Assembly (NCBI GenBank): GCA_023053575.1
Contig: JAKZAP010000018.1
Coordinates: 20,426,202 to 20,490,201, forward strand
Direction of reading: 5' to 3'
DNA: 64,000 nt
Source of the DNA: Branchinecta lynchi
Taxonomy: Eukaryota; Arthropoda; Branchiopoda; Anostraca; Branchinectidae
Shown in pieces: positions 42,101 to 54,100 of the stretch. Within the stretch, counting starts at the first letter, position 1. Each line of letters opens with the position of its first letter. The notes beneath the pieces were generated by a model, which saw only the letters and a program-made list of their open reading frames with translations, was not told the origin of the DNA and ran no database searches. A program made the translations under genes and the position numbers.

Positions 42101-45100
42101 AAATAACAAACTATCAGCTAACGGCCAACTATTTCAGGGTTATCCTGGCACAAACTTGAAGCAGAAATTCAATTAAATTTCTGTGATTTTGAATTTATTA
42201 AAAAGGTCCTTCCTCTTTTGAAGGCATCTGACGGTTCGGACCACCATCTTCTCCACTGAAGGTGCGTTCCTCCCGGCAAACTTTTCAAATAAAAAAAAAA
42301 ACAAAACAGAGGTGTCAGCTGAGTCACTTTCATAGGTGAATGGTGAATTAGCAAAATATTCAAAAAGTGACAAAAGCGTGAGTGATTATTACTAGTATTT
42401 ATAGGAAAAAATGCCTGGTTTGGGTTTTAGTTTTGTCTTCGGCCATCGTTCACTGTTAGCAAACGTTCACATAAGCATACATCTAATGTACACAGTCAAC
42501 AAATTTTTCATCGGGACTACTGCTGCTATGATACCTTTGGGATACTGTCTTTCCGTTTGGGTATAGCTCCATGCGGGGTTCCCGACCGTCCTTGGGAAGA
42601 TGCAGTCAAGATGAATAATGGCTCCCGGACGCACAAGGATCTGTCCTTCTGGCGTCTGATAGGCGTTTCCAGAAGCATCATTGAAGAGAATAGCAGGGGA
42701 TGCCTCGTCTGCAAACAATGACTTTTTATAATCCGTATCCAAACCTAGACTTCTTTATCCTAATCCGATCGTCCGGGTTTTTCTTTAGACAAGCCCACCA
42801 TCTACTGTGATCCATGATTAAGGCAGACACAATTTCAGACAGCAAATATTCCCATCCTAAATAGCAACTATTTTCGAGAAAGGTAATACAAATTAGAGAA
42901 GATATTGTGAGTACCAAGAGCTGCTCGCGAGTCCAGCGCAGATCAGAATAACACTAGAGAGTAGTACCAAGCCCTATGCTCTCCATGCTTTGCAAACGGC
43001 ACATACTCCTAGCGCCACTCACTATGCTTGCGGCATTTAAAGTGAGACAAACTTGCTGGTTCAGAAATTTCTAGTAAAGCAAAGGTGCGGTCTGCACACA
43101 CCAAGGAAACAAAGGAGGCTGTATCCTTTTTCTGCAATGTTCAGAATATGAAGTTATCTGAGCCAGCGCTGGTAAACGACTGAATGAGTTTCAGTAGGGA
43201 TGTTCTCTATCGCTAGTGGTGATAGTATCGCTGCTATTCAAGTCTGTGTCAATTTTGTCAAGTCTTGGCGCTACTCCTTAGTGTTATTTTGCTCTGGTCC
43301 AGCGTGTCAGAGTATATTCTGGACAAAACTCCTCGAGACGAGACCATACAAAAAAAGTTATCGAGACTGAGTCAAGCCTCGAGTCCTTTCTTAAGGATGA
43401 AGTATTTTACAGGCTGACATCTATAACTCGCAAGCTATCATTACTTTTTACATAATTATTACCTACTCCATTACTAATTTTTCACTGACGATTCATTATG
43501 GTCATGGAAGGACTTTGAGAATCCCAACGTGGCGGAACAACAGAATGGAGAGACAGGCAATGAGCAAAGGGGTTTGAGACTTTGCAATTAGCAACTGAAG
43601 GAAGTGAATGTTTGTGCAGTATTGTCATTGTTTGTGACACTTGGTTCAAGACAGATCTTTCATGTATTAAGAAACACAGAGCAGATTTATTTTCGAGCGG
43701 AGGCCATCTTTAAACAAAAGACTGAAGCATGTAATAAGCATAACCTAAAGAATGCCAGTGCTAAAAAATAAGTCCTAAATATACCTAATCTCATATTTTC
43801 AATGATGCTCATGGCAATGTGGCATAAATAGCTTGCCAAGCTACAATTGGACAAACTGGACCAGAGCAAATAACACTAGGAATAGCGTCGAGACTTGAAA
43901 CGAGAACACTCGAATAGCAGCGGTACTAGCACCACTAACGACAGAGAACGTCTCTACTGAAAGTCAGTCGTGCACCAGCGTTGGCTCCGACAACTTTATG
44001 TTCCAAATAAAAATATACAAACTCCCCTGTTTCCTCGACGTGTCTAGACTGCATCTTAGCTCTAGGAACTTTCTAAGCCCGCAAGTTTGTCTCGCTTTAA
44101 ATATCCCGAGCGTTTTCGGCGGAACTACGAGTCAAGCCCATTACCGATGCATGGGAAGCATAGTCATTGGCGCTACTCGCTAGTGTTACTTTGACTGATA
44201 ATGGTGCCTCTCCCCTTCTCGGCTCACATGAATCAAATTCTTTAAACCAGACACAACATAACTATAATTAGGCTGTGATTTACGACCATAAGGCGTAATC
44301 TCGCCGTCCCCAGGGAGTCCTCGGGGAATCGAGGGGAGCGGCGAGAATAAAGGGAGTCACTCCACGCGGACTCGCAGGCGGAAAATAACGAGAACACGGG
44401 AAATACCTCCATATTCGATTATGATAAAAAAAAAAATCGTACGACGGAATTAGTCCGGGTGTGGTCTGGGTATATTTAATTTTCACGTTAATTCTGATCC
44501 TTTTAACTTAACTTTACGTTGTTAGTAGGCCTAATTACAAACAAAAAATCGTCTTCACAATGAAATGAACTTATTTGTCTCAAAATCAGTTTCAAATCAC
44601 AAATAAACTCAATATTGATTTCAGAGATTCTTTTTAACCATCCCTAACATCTGTTTTTCCAAAACCATTAGCACAAGCAACTCTCCAGATCGATTCGCCG
44701 CCGAATTGAAAGGGAGTCCTTTTCTATGATGGTCATGATGACCTGAGCATTCCCCGTCCGTGGGGAATCCCCGGGATAAACAAAACCGCGGGGACTCTTC
44801 GAAAGGAGTCCTCGGGCAGGGGCGAGAATACGCCTACAATGAGGTACAACACACTTAAGGTGTTTCCCCGCGACACAATTGTTTGCCCCACACTTCCGAG
44901 TGTTTATCGCGGAAACACAATTGTATGCCACACAGTCGAGCCACAAGTTGACTCGCGGAAACGCCGTTTGGTCTATTTTTTGGGCGGTAATTTAAATTGT
45001 CTGAAAATAAAAATAAAACTGAGATAAGATCTCAATAAATAGATTTTCAGGCTTTCGTCCGTACCATTTCATGGTTCATCGGACCATCCAAAGAGTATCC

Positions 45101-48100
45101 TCAGTTGTATGTCTACAAGCTTGTGAAAGTAGTTAATTTTATTGTTTTGACATTGTTTTGCTGCTAAATTCGAATTTCCTGCAAGAATCGAGCCACAAAA
45201 TCGAGAATCACCTCGGCAGTTGTTTATCGAATTCGAGCCACAAAGCGAGCCACAAGAATCTTGTTGGTCGCGGAAACACACTTTTAGGCCGCACAAAAGA
45301 CAGCGGAAACACTCTTTTTGAGCCACAACCAACCCACGAACTGTTTGTGGGAGCACAGAAAACGCCTATAGATGGGTTTACAAACATAGAGTTAGATTCG
45401 CACCACTGAATTGCAAGTCTTCTTGCAAAAGCTGCGTATTAGTATGATTTTGCACAGGCAAATACAGTTCTATGTTGTCAGCAAAATTTTTAACGGAGGA
45501 ATGTTTAGTAGACGAGGCCAGATCATTTATAAACAAGAAAATTAAAATTGATCTCAGGCAACTTCGATATGATTTAAAAAGTACAAATAAACTAAAGAAA
45601 ACTGATTAAAAAAATTGACTTCACCAACTCCCACACCGGTGTAGCGCCTCGGGGATGTTCGCCAATAATCATATGCCTTCGTTTTACGAACTAAAACGTA
45701 AAACAGTTTCATCGCTAAAAAGCCGTCTTTTGAGGTCAGATAACAACCTGATCCAAATTCTTACCGCTCCAATTTTTCAACTTTCAATGCCTTTGTGGAA
45801 AAAATGGAGCGACGAACTTGATGTTCGTTGATTTTTTTATACATATGTGATTATGTGCGATATTTAGGCTAGAATGTGTGTTTTTCCTCTGTGTATATGG
45901 CTACGGCTGAATTAATAAAATAGATAAATGATACTGCATTCTTCCCCCTAGAGGCGAACTGAATTGAAATTTTTTCAAGATTTACGGTTCCTGATAACCG
46001 TGGATAGACGCAGTATCTCGCAGCCAAGCTAATATAGTAGGATCGTGAATTTCTTGAAACACCTACCATTGCTGGCATCTAGTGCTGCAGTTGGTAGACA
46101 CTCTGGAAGCATGTGGCTCCATCTTCCATCGAAGCAGTGGATTTCCGAATGACCGAGTAGCTTCCTCTTTCCCAAGGGAGGACAAGTAAGGTACAGGATG
46201 TCACCATTATCAACGTCCAAGGGCTCGCTATTCTACAAAGAAAATATTTAGGTAGCGTTTCAGCGACTTATTATTAGTTAAGATCGTTACTGTTCTTGTT
46301 ATTACTGCCGTTCCAGAGCCCACCGTAATAAGTAAATTGGCTACTCCCACTTATTATTGTCGTTACGTGACTGTTACGATCGTTACAATTTACTTATGAT
46401 GGTCGCGAGACTTATAGGTGATAATAACTATCGGTTCTGCAGGAACTCCCGTTGGAGTGATGACGCATGTTCGTGTTGTTATTTTTTCCGTTCCAGAGAG
46501 CGTGATAACTACCACAATACGGCGCTCGCCCCTCCTCTTATCATCGTAGACTTCACTGGAATGCTACCTTAGTAAGCCAATGGTTACCCAGTACCCTACG
46601 TACCAGACTGAACAAAAGAAAGAATACGCGTCTGGTTATGCAGAGCATCGAATAGTTGGTACATGCGCCCTACAAGCCGCAAAGGAGAACAAATCTGAGG
46701 CACAGTTAAAACGTAGCAAACCAGAAGTTTTTGGTCGTCCCCCCCCCCCCCCAAGCCAAGCCACGATGATACGTTCTTGACAACAAATAAGTCACATAAC
46801 GGATATTCGAAAAGAACAACGCACGCGTAGGAGGAAACTGTAGGGGTAGGTCTTTGTTCATTAGATACAATGGGGTGGCGGCTTAAAGATTGAGGGTGTA
46901 TTCCAACATCCTCAAAGTTACCGCCGTCGTTTTAACCTGGGTTGAAGCGACGCTGGTAGCTTCAATAGCTACGGTTAGATAACATATAGGGTACTGATGG
47001 AAAGCCTAGGCTTTGAGTGGCTGGACACAGGGGTTGGATCGAAGTGGGTCACGGGAACTTCCCACTGAGCGCGAACTCAGCAACGACAGCATGGCTGCAA
47101 TCAAGATTTCACCATGATAGTTGAAAACGAATAAAAGCGATATCTATCTATCTATCTATTTAACAGAAATAATGGAAAGCCAAAAACGTGTCCTCCTCCG
47201 TTGCTGGTACGCCCTTGATGACAGACAATATACATTTAACTTGTCAGTCGCAACAAGGTCAAACCCTGGGTAGGACAAAACAGTAAGGGGAGGTTTTCTT
47301 CACTAGGACTATACACGAAGCGGTGGGGGTGCTGCCTTCAAGATATAGTCGATGTTTTTCTGGGGTACACCAGAAATGGTTAAAGTTTAACCGAAAAAGA
47401 CTGGGATAGGACAATCTAGTTAACCATCATTTATTCACTTAAATTGGCTTGAAGACCCGCTGAAAATGTGTTACTTGTTGTTCCGCTATTCACCAATAAT
47501 CGATTTTCAAATAATGGAATTTCCTGTGATTTGTGGTACCTTTATGCGCCTATTATTTTTAATGGTTTAATTTTACGATAAAGATTTATGATTTTTGTTC
47601 AGGCACTAAGTAATATTCACCACTGCCCACTGAAAAGCTGCGCTGGTGTTGAGATTAGATTTTCCCGCGTCATAGTAGAATTTATGCTGTGGGGACGGCC
47701 GCAGATATTCTGAACGTCATAGCTAGAGCAGATATTGGAATATAAAAAAGCCCGTGTGCAGAATTCAAATATTCAGCGTATTCAATTAAATGACACACAA
47801 ATAAGTTTGCTTTTCAGTTAAACTTTAAGGGTATACGGAACGGACAAGAGGTAGAGCAATGACATAAAACAAGAGTTGAGTAGGTGGATACAGGGGTAGA
47901 ATCTACGTGGGTGGGGGCATACTTTGATATACTTTCCGTTGTGTGCAATTTTCAGGTCGGATTCAGGAATCCCGGGGAAGTGACAGCCTCTCAAAAGAGC
48001 TTGGAACGAAGCATTGGGACCTTATAAACCAAAAACCTGATTAATCAAGGCACAATCGTTTAAAGAACAGATTTTGTGACCAAGAGCGAGTCTTGCAGGC

Positions 48101-51100
48101 ACTGACGTCATGGCGTAAAAGCTCCTTCAGCGTGAAAACTTCCGCTGCTCTTGCTGTTGCGCTCAAAAGGATTGTCAATTCAATATTCAATTCAATATAA
48201 TCTAAAAAACAGATAACGGACAAGCCGATGGGTTGTTTTTACGTCTAAACATAACATCATAACAACAATCTACAAATATATACAATTTTGCGACATTTAT
48301 ACCGACGTCTTATGATAAATATGGTCAATAACATGCTAGACGACGATTAATAAAATACAAATAACCTAAAAATTAACATTCAAAAGCACTCCGAGTTATA
48401 TAAACGAACAAACGAGGGGACGAAACTCTGATAGTGTTGGGCGATATTCGATATCGCTAACGATATATCGATATATCGGACCAAATATCGATATCGAATA
48501 TCGAAACGTAAATATCGATATCGAAAACGATATTTTTTCACTCATAATTATTGTAAATAATCCAACATAACCTACATTTACATATCCGAAATTGGAGCAA
48601 TATGTTTTCCGTAATTCAGTTCTTATTTATCCGGAGTTTGAGATGATGCAAGATGCTATTTAACGACAATTTCTTTAGTAAATTTGGGCGAAACGAGATA
48701 TATCCTGTAGCAAAACATACTAAAGAAATATCGATATCGATATATCGATTATCGAATATCGAAAGTGAAAATATCGATATATCGATATATCGAAAAATCC
48801 AAATATCGCCCAACACTAAACTCTGAGCATACCTTGTTCGCAAAGCTACCACCGGCTCTAAACGAGGCACAGGGTCGGCAGCTTGACGAGGAAGACGAAT
48901 TCGGGAGGGGAGAAAATCAGGGGGGAGTATATCACGGTGAAATGGGTTTTGGACTGTAGATGTACCGAACTTCATACAAAGTTGAAGTCGGCGGCATGAA
49001 AGGGTATCTAACTTAAATTGCTTTAGGAGCTGAATGTATGGGACTTTTGGAGCTTTAGATGTAACGAGCAACGCTCTACACTGTATCCTCTCAAGCAAAT
49101 CCGACTGTTCCTGGGTGAGACCAAAATGCCAAACCGGACATCCATATTCTAGGTTAGAACGGATAAAAGAAATGTAAACGCGTAGTAAATGGGGAGATGG
49201 AACACCGTAACGGGACAAAAGTTTAAGGTAGCTTATAGCCGCGTTAGCTTTTTTGAGCATACTCTCAAAAGAGTCAGCTATTGTCAGCTACGATGCTTTG
49301 GCACTTTGACATCTGTATTTCGGCCCTTCCTGGCAAGGGTCCTCGTCAGGCTGTCGAACGTCAGGGACAACGTTGGGGAAGAAACAAACCTGCAATCGCG
49401 CGAGAGGAAGACCCCTAACAAGGGCAGAAATAGCACTGCCAAAGCATCGTAGCTGACGTATCCGTTCTATCCATTGTTGCACAAATGTTTCCCAGTCAGC
49501 TTGGGCTCAAGGAGTATTTAGCTTTCCTATCTTTACTTTTTATCGATGACACATTCTAAGCGACAAGAAACAAGATAGCTTATCTGCTTTTTGGGCTCAT
49601 GGGATTCTTCGACATCCATGCGTTTGACATCCGTCAATGAAACAAAAAGTGCGACTCCACTTCGGTCAAAGGAGTCGTCGAAAGAAATAGAAAACCGTGA
49701 TTTTCGGGTTTTTTTCTTCATCAGCTAATAATCCCTCTAGGATTATGTGCGAGGGATAAAGATAAATTCGGATATTTCGGTTGCACTCCCGGCAAACCGC
49801 ATCAGCAAAAAAAAAAAAACTAAATCATAAGATCCAACACAATACCAACAGAAAAACGATGCGGAACCAACAAAACATACAACGATATGTAACTAAAAAC
49901 CAGAAGAACTATGCGGATTGAACAACACCGTTTTCTATTTCTTTCGTAATGAATGGTCAGCTTGGCTTAAGGAGTCGTCTATTTCTATTGCAGGTCGCAG
50001 TTCGTTTATCAAATCGACAAAATGAAGGGATTGCCTCTTTTTTATTAGGGCCTTAAGGTTTTAATTTCGGAGGCTTCGTGCTTCCGCGTCCGGCTACATT
50101 TTCTTTTCGTTTCTGGTCGAATGTAATATAGTGGTCCCTCTTCGCTTAACTCTGAATTAAATTTAATACCATGGGCCTTGCAATGACTAACACATGGGTA
50201 TAGTGGCGCAACTTTACGTCCACCATGCCAGCCAGAAGAACCAGCTAAAACAGTGTCTATGTATTCTAGAGCTATTTTTTACCATCCGAGGACCTTCACG
50301 CCTCGCTTCACGTCTTCTGTTGGCCATTCTTCCACTTGCAAGTTTAATGAGAAAAAGTCATTCAGATCTTTCGCATTCGCGGCGTCGTGGAAAGCTATGT
50401 AATTTTTGTTTTCTTTTTTCTTTGCAACATTAATTGCGTTTTTGATCGAAGTTTGAAGTTAGCTTCAAATTACCGTTTTTACCCCTTAAATACCGTTTTT
50501 GGTCACCGGTCCCAGTTCCTTTGTCCTTCAAACTCTGACCGTCGAGCTAGCAAGTTCAAAGTTTGCTTGAAACATTGAAGAAACTGAGACCGGGCAAGGA
50601 TCGCCGGAGGCCGGAGTCTAAAAATACTAATTAAGCGAAAGTTTAACTTCGACGGCGTTTAAACGGAAATTAAGCAACCGGCTAAGCCAACGGCGAATAA
50701 AACTTTGATCAAAAACGCAACTATTAATTTTGTTCGTTGCTTCAGTGCGTTATAAACTGAGAATCAGCACCAACTTGTCTTACCGGTCTCGGACGTGCAG
50801 AAAGGGCCGACCCATTGATCTCCGACGCACTTTATTTTGCAGGTCTGGGGGCTTGTCCCATTGACTCCTCCCACATAGGTGACAAACTTGACCTCAGAAA
50901 CGGCCCCATTAAGAAGATTGTTCTCAACTGAAAAGGCACCGAGTTCGAATTCCGGTGGCTCACATCGCCCTGGAACAAAAACAGTTTTCAATCATTTAAT
51001 GTCGCAGAGCGCCTGACCACAATAATTTAACCAAAACGGGCGCTCGCAGAGCGCCAGGCCATGAAAATTCAGCACAACTGGTCGCCCACCCGGAAAATTT

Positions 51101-54100
51101 AAATGGGGGGCTGGCACTACGCCCGGAAATGTCAGTAAGGCTACTTACTAAGGCGTCGGCTGTTCTGGGTTCTCGAGCGTTTGAAAATTAAAACTGTATT
51201 CTCAGTCGCATGTTTCGAGAGGCAGGCTATTTCTAGTGGTTCAGAGGTTTTTAATCATATTTCGTCAGAATGAGAAGTATGATTGTTAAATGTTAGCTTC
51301 CATGACCGACAAAAGACAGTTGTCAAATAATGAATTTCACCCTGCAGCACACAGTTTTAACCTAAGTTTTAACACGATCTGTTGTGTACTAATATCTCCA
51401 GATTCAAGTAGAAATCAGGTCTATTTTGCTTGTGGCGTACATTTCCAATAATTTGTTAGTTTCATGCATCCAACTTCCAACTTCCAGCTAAATGTCTCAC
51501 ATTTTTCTAGATTCGTCGTGAAGAAAGACAGACGGGCAGATCCTGCTAAGCGGCCCTTACCTTCATTTGGGATCCGAAAAGGCGTTCTGATCATACAGGA
51601 TTCCACAGAATTCGCCTGCGGCGCCTTTCGTATTAGGCTTTATTTACTGGAGTTGTCGCGTCATTTCATTCGGATTTTAGGCTTGGAATTTCGGGGCTTG
51701 GGCTGCATTGAAAGCTATATCGATTTTGTTGCGGGGAAGTAGCGTTTTGCCCGAAAAAGTCATGGCCGACTTCAAATTTCGCCTGCGGTTCTCATTTTCA
51801 TTCTGTCTGATATACAGTTTTGCGGATATAAAGCTGTGTTTCTTGGCTATTGTTTGTAACTGGTATGACTCTTGGGCCTTCTGTCTGCCAGTCGTATATT
51901 TTAAGATACTCACCTACCACGCCCAAGCCCTTCAAACCGCTTTTGAGCTCGGAGTTACAACTAGTCAGTCTTCAACGCTTGCAGTTATCACGAGTTTTAT
52001 TTTCACATATGAGACGAGAAGCTGAAACGGGCGGCAGGGCGCCTCAGGCGCCCTGCCCCCCCCCCTCGAGTTTTGGCTAGCAGCGCCCCTGGTGGCACTG
52101 GTTCCTTTGGGGCCCAACTATGACTATATGAGACGAGACGGGGGGGGGGGGGGGTAGGCTATGACACAGAAGGAGCGAAAAGAACATAATAATTAAACTC
52201 AAGAACAGGTACTGAATCATCATAATCAATCGATTTACCGAAATCAAACTAGACCTACGTTGCCCGGGCAACGTGAAGTGTTGCGGCAACCTTTGTCCGG
52301 CTTCGCCGGCTAAAGTGTTGCGAGAGCAACACTTTGGTTTTGTTTCTTCGCTGTCGGTTAAATGCTGAAATTGTCAACTTATCGAAGCTTTTAAAACGGT
52401 ATGTTCTAAAAAGAACAATCACATAATCAAAAGCTGTTGTTTAGCGTTGTAAAACCAACAACAAAAAGTAACCAACAAACCAACAAACAAAATACCATAG
52501 ATGACACTATTAATTATTACAAAACTACCTTCTTGGTTTACATTACCGTATCGTTTGTACCCGTTGCGTAAACAGTTAATCCTAGGCTATAGCGATAGAC
52601 CATCGATACAAACTTTCTTACTGTCATATTTACAGAAATCGAATACAATGTGCACCAATTTTCAAAAATTTCTAGCCCCTCGTGAACCGATCTTACTTAC
52701 AAGTCCCATGCATGTCTTACAATTGGGAACAAAATTGTTCTTACCATCGAATACACCTGAGACAAATAACAGGTATACCAGCTAGCAAAAGCTGCAAACT
52801 CCTCGTTGCCGAAGATGATTATGTGCTAACAGTCGACTGTTGCTTACAGTCGACTGTTGCTTACAGTCGACTGTTGCTTACAAGTCCTTTACATGTCTCG
52901 CAACTGGTATCGCCTATTTTTGGTTTCAGTGTGTACCTTACTCCTGAAGTTGTCAACCCCTTGAAACTTTCAAACTGGTTTATCTCATGAAGGATTTTTG
53001 TTCAAAAGAATGGATGGCATATATTTTGATCAGCTCTTCAAGGGCTATCGATTGCCATAACCACAACAAAAGTATATCGGAAAAAGGGACTAAATTGACT
53101 TTGCAGTCAGTTGAACTTTATCCTTTTCAATCGTAGACATCGTGACGGATGAAAACTTGGAATAATATCCTATATAATCTAGTTGGTATTATAAAGCTAT
53201 CCGTAACTTCTTAGGATTAAAATACCATAGATGACACTATTAATTATTACGAAACTACCTTGTTTTACATTACAGTATCGTTTGCACCCGTTGCATTAAC
53301 AGTCAATCCTAGGTTACAGCGATAGACCAACGATACAAACTTTCTTACCGTCAGATTTAGATAAATCGAATACAATGTGCAACAATTTGCACAAATTTCT
53401 AGCCCCTCGTGCACCGATTCTACTGACAAGTCCCTTTCCCGTGATAGACATCAAGTTCACCGGATAAAAATAATGGGTACACCGACTAGCAAAAGTTGAA
53501 AACCTCTCATCGCTGAAGATTTGTGTAGCATAACAGCCGATTATTACTTACAAGTCCCTTGCATGTTTTACATTTGGGAACCAAATTGTTCATCAAATGA
53601 CAGGTACGCCAACTAGCGAGAGCTGCAAACCCCTCATTGCCGAAGATGATTATGAGCTAACAGTCGCCTGTCGCGTACAAGTCCCCTAAATGTCTCACAA
53701 CTGGTATCGCCTATTTTTGTTTTCAGTGTGTACCTTACTACTGAAGTTGTCAACCCCTTGAAACTTTCAAACTGGTGTATCTCATAAAGGATTTTTTTTT
53801 ACCAAAAAATGGATGTCATATACTTTGATCAGCTCATCAGCGGCTATCGATTGCCATCGAAGTTGAACTTTATCCTTTTCAATCGTAGATATCGTGATGG
53901 ATGAAAACTTGGAACAATATCTTATATAATCTAATTGATATTATAAAGCTATCCGTAACTTTTCAGGATTAAATACCAGAGATGACACTATTAATTATTA
54001 CAAAATTGCCTTATTGTTTTACATTACCGTATGGTTTGTACCCGTTGCGTAAACAGTTAATCCTAGGTTATAGCGATAGACCATCGATACGAACTTTCTT

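Noticed and set aside
50195..50247. Candidate for the missing hig-like exon (minus strand, ends APLYPC before GTTAGT)
   Set aside because: Length and phase fit and it supplies a Cys, but the acceptor is weak, GTTAGT is a poor donor, and Cys spacing to exon 3 would be too short for a sushi domain.
52501..52990. Open frames in the 0.73-kb array
   Set aside because: They recur only with frame breaks between units and show no domain similarity.
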